Assembly (NCBI RefSeq): GCF_000092645.1
Contig: NC_014165.1
Span: 3,472,001 to 3,536,000 of the forward strand
DNA from: Thermobispora bispora DSM 43833
GTDB taxonomy: Bacteria; Actinomycetota; Actinomycetes; Streptosporangiales; Streptosporangiaceae
Direction: 5' to 3'
DNA length: 64,000 nt
Position numbers and translations under genes: made by a program. The notes beneath the pieces are model-generated. The model saw only the letters and a program-made list of their open reading frames with translations. It was not told where the DNA came from and did not search any database. Positions 25,076 through 33,557 of the stretch are shown here, piece after piece; position 1 is the first letter of the stretch, and each line of letters opens with the position of its first letter.

Positions 25076-25499
25076 AGCTCAGCATTCCACCAGATGAACG
25101 CGGTGGCCGGGCCCGGATCCCCGGCGCCGGCCCGTCATCCACCGCGGGGAGCCCTTCGGCTCCGCCGCCTGCGGCCCTGCCCGGATCCCGGATGGCGGGC
25201 CGTGACCCGCCGGGCGGACACCTGGGACCGTGCCGGTGCGTGCCGGTGCGCACTCCCGGTGGCGCGCCGGCCGGCCTCCCGCCGCCGCGACCGGGGCACC
25301 GCCGTCACCGGCCTCCGCCACGCCAGGGCGCGCACGGGCGGCCCGGGACGCGCACCCCCACGGGGCGCGAGGCTCCACCACGCCGGGTGACCGGCCGCCG
25401 CCCGGGGAGCCGGGAGGACGGCGGCCCGCGAGCCGGAACGTGCGCACCCCTCGCGTCAGGACGCCGGCCCGCTCAGGTGAGGCCACCGGCCCGCTCGGG
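25076..25499. other. Intergenic stretch, no gene seen
   Basis: GC-rich, with only Arg/Pro/Gly-rich open frames on both strands that resemble non-coding reading. It should contain the adnA promoter; I could not identify one with confidence. Confidence 0.5.
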
Positions 25500-28397
25500 T
25501 CAGGAGGCGAACATCCGCTCCACCAGGCAGGCGGTCGCCTTGCCCTTCTCGAACGCGGCGTAGGTGCGGGCGAACGCGGCGTAGCGGTCGGCGTGCTCCG
25601 CGGCGACCGTGTCGATCTCGCGCAGCGCCCGGATCACCTCGGGCGAGGTGTCGAACCGCGGCCCGGGCCGCTCGCTCTCCAGGTCGAGGTAGAGCCCGCG
25701 GGAGGACCGGTACTTCTCCAGGTCCGGGGTGAAGAGCACCACCGGCCGCCCGGTCACCACGAAGTCGAACACGACCGACGAGTAGTCGGTGACCAGCACG
25801 TCGGTGATGAGCAGCAGGTCGGCCATGTCCGGGTACGTGGTGACGTCGTAGGCGAACCCGTCGTGCGGGGGCACGTTCGGATACGCCTGCATCATGTGGC
25901 CGCGGACCAGGATCACGTGGTCCTTGCCGAGCACCCGCTTGGCGTCGGCGAGGTCGAGCCGGACCGAGGCGCTCCGCCGGTCGTAGTCCCGGAAGGTGGG
26001 CGCGTAGAGGATCAGGCGCTTGCCCTCGGGGATCCCGATCCGCCGCCGGACCTCGGCGGCGAGGACGTCCCGGTCCGGGGCGAGCAGCACGTCGTTGCGC
26101 GGCAGGCCGGCCTCGAGGAACTCGCCGTCGTAGCCGAAGGCGCGGCGCAGCACCCCGGTGGCCCACGGGCTCTGGGAGAGCAGCAGGTCCCAGCCCCGGA
26201 CCTCGATCGCCTGCCGGTGCCAGGCCGGGGGCCGCGGGTCGCGCTTCATGTGGGGCTGGTCCCGCCCGATGTGCTTCAGCGGCGAGCCGTACCAGGTCTG
26301 GACGACGAACTGGTCCTCACGGCTGCGGAACCACTGCGGCAGGAAGCCGTTGGTCACGATGCGCGCGGCGCGGGCGAGCACCTCGTAGTGCTCGCGGCTG
26401 CCCTCCCGGACGACGGTCGGGACGATGCCGTCGCCGAGGCCGAGCTCGCGGGAGCCCGGCGGGACGAACGCGCCGTCCCGGACGATCCAGACGAGCTCGC
26501 CGTCGTGGCCGCGCCGTACCAGCTCCTCGTAGACCGCGCGCGGGCTGTCCGAGTAGCTGCGGCCGTCGTAGGAGATGAAGACGGTGGCGTTCCGGAGCGG
26601 GCGCTTCCGCTCGGCCGGGTAGAAGTTGCGGCTGAGCGCCCACACCCCGGCCGCGCTCCGCTCGTCACCCGGCCGGTCCTCGGCCGCGACGATCACCGGC
26701 ACGTCGTACCGGGTGGCCACGAACCGGTACACCCGGCCGCCGATGGTCCGCGGGTCCTCGTCGAGCCCGTCGAGCGCGGCGTGGTCGAACCGGGCCGGCA
26801 CCATGGCCGAGCCGCCGGTCTTGCCGCGCGGGGCGACGGAGATGTGCCACGTGCCCTCGGCGAGCGGCACATCCCAGCCGAACCGCGGCATGGCGTTCGG
26901 CCGGAACTCCACCGAGAACTCGTCGCCGTCGCGGCGCAGCGGCACGCGCAGCTGCAGGCCGGTCCGGTGCCGCAGCACCAGGTCGCGCTCGCCGTCGTCC
27001 GGGTGGGGGTACCGGCCGGAGAGCCGGAGCGTGTCCCCGTCCCACTCGGCCGAGGTGATCACCGGGAGGATCTTGTGCCCGGAGATCACCACGCGGTCGC
27101 GGCGGTCGCGCTGGACGGTGATCTCCCGGTCGCCGACGATGAACCGGCTCTCCGGGGCGCCCTCGAGCATCACGGTGGCGGCCGGGTCGCCCTTGGGCTC
27201 GACCCACAGCCGCCGCGCCTCCGCGTTGAGCACGCTCTGGACGGCGAGGGTGAGCGAGAAGCGGGTGCCGCCCTCGACCGGCGTGAAGTCGGCCGACATG
27301 CGGTGGCCGCCCACCCGGGCCTTCCCCTTCGTGATCGGCCGGCCGGGCAGGAAGCCGGTGAGCGTGAGGTCGTCGCCGTCCAGCCGCGCCTCGGTGAGCC
27401 GGGCCCGGGTCGGCTGGAGCACCACCTGGAGGGCCTTGTCGGAGGTCCACACCGGGCGCACCCACCAGCCGGGCTTCACCTGCATCCCGTCCGGGCGCTC
27501 GGTGCGGCCGATCGCCGGGCCGCGCAGCGGGCCCCGTGACCGGGCCATCCGGCTCCAGATCGCGATCTCCGCCCGCCAGGTCGTGGTGTCCTTCACCGGG
27601 TACCGCCGGCGGAGGAGGCGCTTGGTGCCCCGGACGACCGCGCGCAGCGCGGCCCGCCAGCGGAGCGCGCGCGGGTTCAGCTCGGCGGTGAAACCGGACC
27701 AGTCGTAGTTGCACCCGGGCTCCTTGGCCTCGTGGGTGGCCTCGGGCCGGTGGATCCGCGTGGTCTTCAGGCGGACCGGGGGCAGCCAGCGCGGGCCGCG
27801 CAGCACCACCGTGGCCCGGTTGAACCGGCGGCTGCGGACCGAGAGCCCGGCGAGGTAGGCGTAGCCGGTGATGCGGAGGCGGCCGTCCTCCCAGGTGATC
27901 TTGTCGATCTTGGTCACCGGCACGAGGTCGGCGGCGCGGAGCCGGAGCAGGGCCGGGTCGTCCACCTCCACGGGGAGCTCCGCGTACCAGCGGAAGCCCT
28001 TCCGCACCCGCTTGGACGGCTCGGCGGCAGCGGCGGCGAGCTTGACGAGCGCGTCGCTCTCGGCGAGCTCGGCGGGGTCCTTGGTCTCGATGAGGTGGTA
28101 GGCCACGCGCCGGCCGACGGGCAGCTCGCGCTTGACCTTGGGGTCAACCTCGGCGAGGTACGGCCGGAGCGCGTCGATCACCTGGCGGCGCCGGGCCGGG
28201 CCGCGCTTGGCGGCCGCGTCGAGCCGGAGCCCGATCGCCCCGGTGAGCACCTCGCGATCGACCTCGGCCCGTTCCGCCTTGGTGAGGCCGTCGGAGCGGA
28301 CCAGGGCGATGAGAGCCTCGAGGGACTCACCCCGGTCATAGAGCTCCTGAACAGCCCGCAGCCGATCGGCGACGGTGTCGCTCGTGCGCGCCGTCAT
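25500..28397 (-). CDS. CDP-glycerol glycerophosphotransferase-like protein (TagF/TagB type)
   Basis: A 965-residue protein. The C-terminal ~400 residues form a CDP-Gly/ribitol-phosphate transferase domain: NATVFISYDGRSYSDSPRAVYEELVRRG, QFVVQTWYGSPLKHIGRDQP, LYAPTFRDYDRR and VLVTDYSSVVFDF, the family catalytic and substrate-binding segments. The N-terminal ~560 residues are beta-rich with short repeats and no domain I can name. Such enzymes polymerise or prime teichoic-acid-like glycopolymers at the inner membrane face. The start codon overlaps the stop of the upstream alkyltransferase-like gene (ATGA). It is not part of the mycobacterial version of this locus, so it is an insertion here. Confidence 0.87.
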   Translation of the reverse strand: MTARTSDTVADRLRAVQELYDRGESLEALIALVRSDGLTKAERAEVDREVLTGAIGLRLDAAAKRGPARRRQVIDALRPYLAEVDPKVKRELPVGRRVAYHLIETKDPAELAESDALVKLAAAAAEPSKRVRKGFRWYAELPVEVDDPALLRLRAADLVPVTKIDKITWEDGRLRITGYAYLAGLSVRSRRFNRATVVLRGPRWLPPVRLKTTRIHRPEATHEAKEPGCNYDWSGFTAELNPRALRWRAALRAVVRGTKRLLRRRYPVKDTTTWRAEIAIWSRMARSRGPLRGPAIGRTERPDGMQVKPGWWVRPVWTSDKALQVVLQPTRARLTEARLDGDDLTLTGFLPGRPITKGKARVGGHRMSADFTPVEGGTRFSLTLAVQSVLNAEARRLWVEPKGDPAATVMLEGAPESRFIVGDREITVQRDRRDRVVISGHKILPVITSAEWDGDTLRLSGRYPHPDDGERDLVLRHRTGLQLRVPLRRDGDEFSVEFRPNAMPRFGWDVPLAEGTWHISVAPRGKTGGSAMVPARFDHAALDGLDEDPRTIGGRVYRFVATRYDVPVIVAAEDRPGDERSAAGVWALSRNFYPAERKRPLRNATVFISYDGRSYSDSPRAVYEELVRRGHDGELVWIVRDGAFVPPGSRELGLGDGIVPTVVREGSREHYEVLARAARIVTNGFLPQWFRSREDQFVVQTWYGSPLKHIGRDQPHMKRDPRPPAWHRQAIEVRGWDLLLSQSPWATGVLRRAFGYDGEFLEAGLPRNDVLLAPDRDVLAAEVRRRIGIPEGKRLILYAPTFRDYDRRSASVRLDLADAKRVLGKDHVILVRGHMMQAYPNVPPHDGFAYDVTTYPDMADLLLITDVLVTDYSSVVFDFVVTGRPVVLFTPDLEKYRSSRGLYLDLESERPGPRFDTSPEVIRALREIDTVAAEHADRYAAFARTYAAFEKGKATACLVERMFAS

Positions 28398-28762
28398 CGG
28401 GGAGCCACCACCCTTCCGCGACCGGTGTCTTTGAGATGGTAATCCGGCTCGGCTTCCTGCCCGTTCCACCGAGCAATCCGCAAATCCACCCGATCCCCAC
28501 GAAACGGGACGCCCTCCGCTCGCAACCTGGCGAGACACTCTTCGGCCAGGTGCGGCGCGGGCCTACCGTCGGCCCGGATCACCCGCCACCAGGGGACGGC
28601 CCCGCCCCACTCGGCCATGACCCGGCCGACCTGCCGGGGGCCGCCCTCACCCAGATACTCGGCCACGTCGCCGTAGGTCATCACCGTGCCCGGCGGGATG
28701 CGCTCGACGAGGTCGAGGACCCGTTCCGCGAACGGCGGGGGGACATGACGATCGGCGCTCAC
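28394..28762 (-). CDS. DNA alkyltransferase-like protein (ATL, MGMT family)
   Basis: A 122-residue protein with the O6-alkylguanine alkyltransferase C-terminal fold: VLDLVERIPPGTVMTYGDVAEYLGEGGPRQVGRVMAEWGGAVPWWRVIRADG. The reactive Cys of the PCHRV motif is replaced by Trp (PWWRV), so it binds alkylated guanine without repairing it and flags damage for nucleotide excision. Rv3204 lies at the same place in mycobacteria. I used the GTG at 28762, which overlaps the upstream stop (GTGA); an ATG at 28771 is also possible. Confidence 0.9.
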   Translation of the reverse strand: MSADRHVPPPFAERVLDLVERIPPGTVMTYGDVAEYLGEGGPRQVGRVMAEWGGAVPWWRVIRADGRPAPHLAEECLARLRAEGVPFRGDRVDLRIARWNGQEAEPDYHLKDTGRGRVVAPR

Positions 28763-29130
28763 GCGCTCCATTCCACGGGCCCGGCGGCGATGATCTCCTC
28801 CACCTTGCCGAACTCGTACGTCGAGGACCCGTTGACCTGCTCGACGATGCCGTCCCGGATCCGGTACGTCTCGCCGTCCTCCCCGATCAGGCGGGCCCCC
28901 ACCAGCTCGGTGAGGCGGGCGAGCTGGGCGACATGCCAATCCGAGACCGGTGTGCCGGAAAGCCGCCCGGACCAGACGGCGACCTGATGGGCCGAGTCGC
29001 CGTGCCGCGCGACCACCTCGGCGGTCTCGGCCGATCCGCGCAGCTCGAACCCGGCGTCCGACGACAGCACGCTCGCGAGTTCGGCGTAACCGAGCGGTGC
29101 GTCGCGCTCGACACGCAGCTCATACCCCAT
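28759..29130 (-). CDS. Conserved small acidic protein, function unknown
   Basis: A 123-residue protein starting MGYELRVERDAPLGYAELASVLSSDAGFELRG and ending IVEQVNGSSTYEFGKVEEIIAAGPVEWSA. It looks like a single alpha/beta domain with an even amino-acid composition, so it is a real gene, but I recognise no family motif. The ATG at 29130 has a TAATGT hexamer 8 nt upstream; an in-frame ATG at 29142 would add four residues (MSPP). It is coupled to the alkyltransferase-like gene by a GTGA overlap and so probably shares its operon. Confidence 0.78.
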   Translation of the reverse strand: MGYELRVERDAPLGYAELASVLSSDAGFELRGSAETAEVVARHGDSAHQVAVWSGRLSGTPVSDWHVAQLARLTELVGARLIGEDGETYRIRDGIVEQVNGSSTYEFGKVEEIIAAGPVEWSA

Positions 29131-29232
29131 GGGGGGCGACATTAGCGAAAACCGGTCGGGTCGTGTGCCGGGATAGGGCGCGTGGCGCGGTGACCGCATC
29201 CGAAATGCTGCCGAATGGCGGCCATTGTGTGA

Positions 29233-30453
29233 TCACCGGCGGCGGAGCGCCACCGTGGCCGCGCCGAGGCCGAGGACGCCGAGGAGCACGGCGATCCCGT
29301 AGATCGACAGCCGCACCGGGTCGGGCCCGGGGCGCTCGGGCGGGCCGGGCGGCGGCCCGTCGCCGAAGTGCGCGTCGTCCTGTACCGGGACGCTGCCGCG
29401 ATAGGCGGTCAATTGCCCGGCCTTATCCAGGGCGGCTGCGGCGTTCACAACACCAAAGCCGACATTTTCGTCATATCGCTCGGTCGATCGCGCGGTTTCG
29501 GTCATGGCCCGCGCCACCATTTGGGGCGTCAGTTCCGGATATTTCGCCTTTATCAATGCAGCGACGCCGGCGACCATCGCCCCCGCCACCGCGGTGCCGG
29601 AGGCCGTCGCGCCGCCGGCGACCGGCACGTCCACCCCGGGCGCCGCGACGAGCACCGAGAGGTTGCCGCTGCTCTCCGGGGCCTTCGCCCCGTTCCGGCC
29701 GGCGGCGGCCACCCCCACCACGCCGGGGTAGCCGGCCGGGAACCGCCAGTACGCGCTCCCGGTCCGCCGGGCGGGCTCCGACCGGCCGTCGTCCCCGGCC
29801 GGCGCGACCAGGACCGCGCCCCGCTCGAGCGCGTACGCCACGGCCTCGCGCTCGGCCCGGCCGACCCCGTGGTGCGCGACCGGAATGTAGATCACCGAGG
29901 CGCCCCGGTCGGCCGCGTACCGGATGGCCCGGGCCAGCGGATCGTCGAGCCACAGGCCGGTCTCGCCCGGCTCGGAGACGTCCGCGCGCCGCGGCTCCGG
30001 CACCGGGACGGAGAGGATCGTCGCCCCCGGGGCCACGCCCGTGACCCCGCCCGCGCGGCCGCTCCCCGCGATCAGCCCGGCGAGCGCCGTCGCGTCGGCG
30101 GCCCGGCCCGGGGTCTCCCCGGGCGTGGGCTCGGCCGGCTCACCGTCGCCCGGGCCCGGCCTCTCGCGCAGCAGATACCGCATCTCAGGCCCGCGCACCA
30201 CCTTGCCGCCGAGCCCGGGCACGGCCTCCGGGTGGCGGGACCCGATCAGGGCGACGGTCACGCCCGACCCGTCGGTGACCCGCCACGCCTCGGGCGCGGC
30301 GATCGCGTCGAGCGGCCAGCCGCCGGGCTCGGCGCGCGCCGGGCCGGACGCGAAGAGCACGGCGAGCAGCGCCGCGCACCCGGCCAGCGCCCGCAGCGCC
30401 CGGCCGCCCGCGGACGCCCGCGGGGTCCGCCCGCCCGCCGGCGCGGTCAGCAC
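29233..30453 (-). CDS. Pseudo-mycosin: S8-fold protease homologue lacking the catalytic triad
   Basis: A 406-residue membrane-anchored subtilisin-fold protein. A signal segment (LRALAGCAALLAVLFASGPARA) comes first, the S8 domain covers about residues 45-335, and a C-terminal helix (YGIAVLLGVLGLGAATVALRRR) follows a Pro-rich stretch, as in type VII secretion mycosins. Aligned with the active copy, the catalytic Asp is Gly71 (VALIGS), His is Asp120 (ADATALAGLIAG), Ser is Ala288 (SGTAVAG), and the oxyanion Asn is Asp221. It should be inactive as a protease; a structural or binding role is inferred. The GTG at 30453 overlaps the upstream stop (GTGCTGA). There are no ESX genes in the window. Confidence 0.85.
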   Translation of the reverse strand: MLTAPAGGRTPRASAGGRALRALAGCAALLAVLFASGPARAEPGGWPLDAIAAPEAWRVTDGSGVTVALIGSRHPEAVPGLGGKVVRGPEMRYLLRERPGPGDGEPAEPTPGETPGRAADATALAGLIAGSGRAGGVTGVAPGATILSVPVPEPRRADVSEPGETGLWLDDPLARAIRYAADRGASVIYIPVAHHGVGRAEREAVAYALERGAVLVAPAGDDGRSEPARRTGSAYWRFPAGYPGVVGVAAAGRNGAKAPESSGNLSVLVAAPGVDVPVAGGATASGTAVAGAMVAGVAALIKAKYPELTPQMVARAMTETARSTERYDENVGFGVVNAAAALDKAGQLTAYRGSVPVQDDAHFGDGPPPGPPERPGPDPVRLSIYGIAVLLGVLGLGAATVALRRR

Positions 30454-31316
30454 TCGTTCCCCTTGGTGCAGCGGGGGACCTCGGGCGGTTCGCCGAGCGC
30501 CCGGGCCACCCGACCGGCGATCGTCTCGGCGAAGGGCTCCATCTCGCTGTGCACCGGCTCCTCCTGGGCGACGTCCGCACGGGTCCTGCCATCGGCGTAC
30601 CCCACGGCCGAGAACACGATGTACGGGCCGGTGGCCACCCACCCGGTGCGCTGCCGCTGGTCGGCGCCGAACCGGTCGGCCACCGTGCCGGGGAAGGCGA
30701 CGGGGCGCACCCCCGCCCGGCCGTCCGCCCGGAGCTCGGCGGTCGCGCTCGCCCGGGCCTCCTCGCTCTCCATCACCGCCACCCCCACGGTGACCGCGAA
30801 GGTCGCGCTCTGGTCCACGTACGTGGCCCGGAGCAGGGTACGGCAGCCGTGCCTGCGCAGCACGGCGGCGACCTGCGGATCGGTCGCCGCGTCGCACGCC
30901 GCCTCGGGCGCCACGCCGACCCGCCGGGCGTACAGCCGCGCCTGGCCGAGCCCGGCGTACGGGAGCTCCTCGGGGAAGACCATGCCGATCGGCCAGGCCC
31001 GCCAGCGGCGCGCCACGTCCTCGGCGATGTACTCGGCGCGCTCCGCGCCGGTGAGCGGGCGGGGCCGGGTCTCCTTGATCAGGCCGACCGAGCCGAGCAG
31101 CACGTCGAGCGCGGCGACGGCGAGCACGACCGCCATGATCGCCAGGTAGATCGAGCGCAGCCGGATCCCGCGCTCCAGCCGCTCCCGTTCGCGGGCCTCC
31201 CGCGCCGTCTCCAGGGCCTTCGACGTCGACCAGGGGCGTGCCCGGACCCGGCCGGCGGACGAGCCCACGGGTCCCCGCCGCCGTCCGGAAGGCTTTCCGG
31301 GCAGGTCGCGCGGCAT
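30447..31316 (-). CDS. Single-pass membrane protein paired with the pseudo-mycosin
   Basis: A 289-residue protein. An Arg-rich cytoplasmic part of about 55 residues leads to one transmembrane helix (SIYLAIMAVVLAVAALDVLLG) and an outside domain. It shares with the 32555-33310 protein the segments ARRW-AWPxGxxFP, ARRVGV, the Cys pair around CDAA and GCR-LLRATY, TVGVAV and PVAFPGTVADRF. This is clear homology with conserved cysteines, probably disulfide-bonded. No named domain is recognised. It is the upstream partner of a protease-like gene, just as its paralogue is, so the two-gene unit was duplicated. The start ATG lacks a visible ribosome-binding site. Confidence 0.82.
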   Translation of the reverse strand: MPRDLPGKPSGRRRGPVGSSAGRVRARPWSTSKALETAREARERERLERGIRLRSIYLAIMAVVLAVAALDVLLGSVGLIKETRPRPLTGAERAEYIAEDVARRWRAWPIGMVFPEELPYAGLGQARLYARRVGVAPEAACDAATDPQVAAVLRRHGCRTLLRATYVDQSATFAVTVGVAVMESEEARASATAELRADGRAGVRPVAFPGTVADRFGADQRQRTGWVATGPYIVFSAVGYADGRTRADVAQEEPVHSEMEPFAETIAGRVARALGEPPEVPRCTKGNEC

Positions 31317-31325
31317 AGTCCGATG

Positions 31326-32561
31326 CTACGTCGGCAGCCCGGTCGGCCGAGGGCTCAGCGGCACGGGCGCGTCGCGCCCGGCCGTACGGCGGCGCCGCAG
31401 CACGGCGACCACGGCCACCCCGCCGGCCGTGCCGGTGAAGGCCACGGCCGCGACGCCGAACCTGACGGCGACCGCGCGGCGGTCGCGCCGCACCAGCGTG
31501 ATGGGGCCGGCGGCGGGGGCGGTCGCCCGGATCGGCAGCCGGGGGTCGCGCACGCCCCGGCCCGAGGCGGTGAACCGGTGCCCGGCGAGGGCCGCCGCCG
31601 CGGTGAGCGCCCGGTAGGCGTGCACCACCCCGAAACCGGTGCCGGTGTTGTAGCCGCCGCTCCGCACCGGGGACGAGCACAGGGCCTGGGCGACCAGGGC
31701 GGGCGGCAGCTTCGGATAGCGGGACTTGATCAGCGCGGCCACCCCGGAGACGAGGGCGGCGGCCTGGGAGGTGCCCCGGCCCACCCAGTACTCGTCGCCC
31801 GGCCCGGCGCCGAGCACGTCCACCCCGGGCGCGGCCACCATGACCGACGAGTTCCGGGTGGAGAACGGGGCCCGCTGCATCTCCGGGGTGACCGCGGCCA
31901 CCGAGATCACCCCGGGGATCGCGGCCGGATAGGAGTACGGGGCGGTCCGGCGGCCCTCGCCCGCGTTCCCGGCCGCCGCGACCAGCACCACGCCCTTGGA
32001 GATCGCGTAGCGGATCGCGTCCCGCTCCTCCTTGGTCGGCCGGTCCTTGGAGAGCGACAGGTTGATCACGTCCGCGCCATGGTCGACCGCGTACCGGATG
32101 CCCTTGGCCACCACGCCCTCGAACCGGGGGTCGCGGTTGAACTCGCGGAACCCCGGCTCCTGGTCCTCCAGCAGCACCCGCACCGAGAGCACCTTCGCCT
32201 CCGGGGCCACGCCAATGACGCCGTCGGCGTTGCCCGGGCCGTGCCCGTGCCCGGCGATCAGCGACGCCATGTACGTGCCGTGGAGCCGCGGGGGCGCGAC
32301 CCCGCGCGGGTTGGCGCCCGCGGTGAAGTCCTTGCCCGTGATCACCGAGCCGGCGAGGTCGCGGTGGTTAGGGTCCACCCCGGAGTCGAGCACGGCGACG
32401 ATCACCCCGCGGCCGCGCGTTATCGTCCACGCCTGGGGCACGCCGAGCATGCGGAGCACCCGCTCCTGGGTGGCCCGCACCTGGTCGGCGGCGGCCGTAC
32501 CCGGGACGAGCGGCACGGTGCAGAGGGCGGCGGCCACGGCGCAGGCGAGCCGTTTCAGCAT
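31326..32561 (-). CDS. Mycosin-type subtilisin (S8) serine protease, intact active site
   Basis: A 411-residue exported protease. The signal peptide is MLKRLACAVAAALCTVPLVPGTAAA; the catalytic triad is Asp59 (VAVLDSGVD), His94 (LHGTYMASLIAG) and Ser265 (GRGTSQAAAL), with oxyanion Asn199 (AAAGNAG). A C-terminal transmembrane helix (VRFGVAAVAFTGTAGGVAVVAVLRRR) anchors it. This is the architecture of type VII secretion mycosins. No EccB-E or WXG100 genes are visible here, so its partner system must lie elsewhere or it works independently. I use the ATG at 32561, which overlaps the upstream stop (ATGCTGA); a GTG six bases earlier is possible. Confidence 0.9.
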   Translation of the reverse strand: MLKRLACAVAAALCTVPLVPGTAAADQVRATQERVLRMLGVPQAWTITRGRGVIVAVLDSGVDPNHRDLAGSVITGKDFTAGANPRGVAPPRLHGTYMASLIAGHGHGPGNADGVIGVAPEAKVLSVRVLLEDQEPGFREFNRDPRFEGVVAKGIRYAVDHGADVINLSLSKDRPTKEERDAIRYAISKGVVLVAAAGNAGEGRRTAPYSYPAAIPGVISVAAVTPEMQRAPFSTRNSSVMVAAPGVDVLGAGPGDEYWVGRGTSQAAALVSGVAALIKSRYPKLPPALVAQALCSSPVRSGGYNTGTGFGVVHAYRALTAAAALAGHRFTASGRGVRDPRLPIRATAPAAGPITLVRRDRRAVAVRFGVAAVAFTGTAGGVAVVAVLRRRRTAGRDAPVPLSPRPTGLPT

Positions 32562-33310
32562 CGCCACTCCCGGGGGCGCGCGCAGTCCGGGGTGGGCGGG
32601 GCGGTGAGCGCCTCCGCCACGCGGGCCCCGAGATCCGCGGTGAAGGCGAACATGGCCGTCCGGGGCTTGCCCACGGCGGCGGCCGGCCGTCCGTCCACCT
32701 GGCCCGCCGTGGTCAGGACCAGGTAGGGGCCCGCCTGCCGTACGGTGGCGGCCTGCCGGCTCGCGGCGGTGAACCGGTCGGCGACCGTGCCGGGGAAGGC
32801 GACGGGGAGCAGCCCGGGCGCCGGGGCGCCGTCCGCGGGGAAGGCCGCCTTCGCCGCGGCCGCCGAGCGGTCATCGGGGAAGACGGCGACCCCGACCGTG
32901 ACCACGATCCCCTGGAGCGCGTCGAGGTAGGTGGCGCGGAGCACGGCCCGGCACCCGGCGTCGCGCAGCGGCTTCCGGAGCCGGCGGTCGACGGCGGCGT
33001 CGCACGAGTACCGGGAGGAGACGCCGACCCGCCGGGCCTGCTCGGTGCCGCCCAGCTCGTTGGTGTACGGCAGGCGCGCCGGGAAGATCCGCCCGCTCGG
33101 CCAGACCTCCCAGCGCCGGGCGACCTCGGCCGCGGAGGCCCGTTCGATCTCGGCAGGGCTGGGGCCGCGGACGAGCTCGTGGACCGCGGCGGCCGCGGCC
33201 ACGCCCGCCACCGCCGCACAGATCAGGCTGAAGGCGGCGGCCAGGACGAGGCCCGGCACAGCACGTCTCTCCCCCACCATGCCTCCGCTCGGCCCAGGTG
33301 CCGGATCCAT
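32555..33310 (-). CDS. Single-pass membrane protein paired with the active mycosin
   Basis: A 251-residue protein with one N-terminal transmembrane helix (GLVLAAAFSLICAAVAGVAAAAAV) and an outside domain holding paired cysteines (SCDAAVDRRLRKPLRDAGCRAVLRATY) and PVAFPGTVADRF. It is a paralogue of the 30447-31316 protein. AAGG precedes the ATG at a usable distance. Its 3' end overlaps the protease start, so both are made together; a chaperone, substrate or regulator role for the protease is inferred from this pairing, not from a domain. Confidence 0.82.
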   Translation of the reverse strand: MDPAPGPSGGMVGERRAVPGLVLAAAFSLICAAVAGVAAAAAVHELVRGPSPAEIERASAAEVARRWEVWPSGRIFPARLPYTNELGGTEQARRVGVSSRYSCDAAVDRRLRKPLRDAGCRAVLRATYLDALQGIVVTVGVAVFPDDRSAAAAKAAFPADGAPAPGLLPVAFPGTVADRFTAASRQAATVRQAGPYLVLTTAGQVDGRPAAAVGKPRTAMFAFTADLGARVAEALTAPPTPDCARPREWRC

Positions 33311-33500
33311 TCAGCGACCTTAACGCCACGAAGGAGTCTTCTTCACCACAAAGCACACATAGCCCAGCACCGGTCGGGCGCCCTGCATCCTCGGGCCGGG
33401 CACCTGCCGCGCACTCCGCGCCCCGGGGCCGCGGGGCCGCACGGACGGCGGGCCAGCCGGCGGGTCCGGCGCGCCGGGCGCGGGCATGGCGCCGGCGCGG

Positions 33501-33536
33501 AAAACGGCCGCCGTCCCTCCGATGAGACGGCGGCCG
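33501..33536 (-). terminator. Intrinsic terminator of moeZ
   Basis: An 11-bp perfect stem (CGGCCGCCGTC / GACGGCGGCCG) with a 10-nt loop lies just after the moeZ stop, followed on the minus strand by TTTT. Confidence 0.75.
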
Positions 33537-33557
33537 CTCGTCAGGCCGGCGTACGGA

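Noticed and set aside
25079-25486. 135-residue open frame on the minus strand between adnA and the transferase gene
   Set aside because: Composition is Arg/Gly/Pro-rich with no ribosome-binding site or recognisable motif.
29233-33310. ESX/type VII secretion locus
   Set aside because: Only mycosin-like proteases and their membrane partners are present. No EccB-E, EccC ATPase or WXG100 genes are visible.
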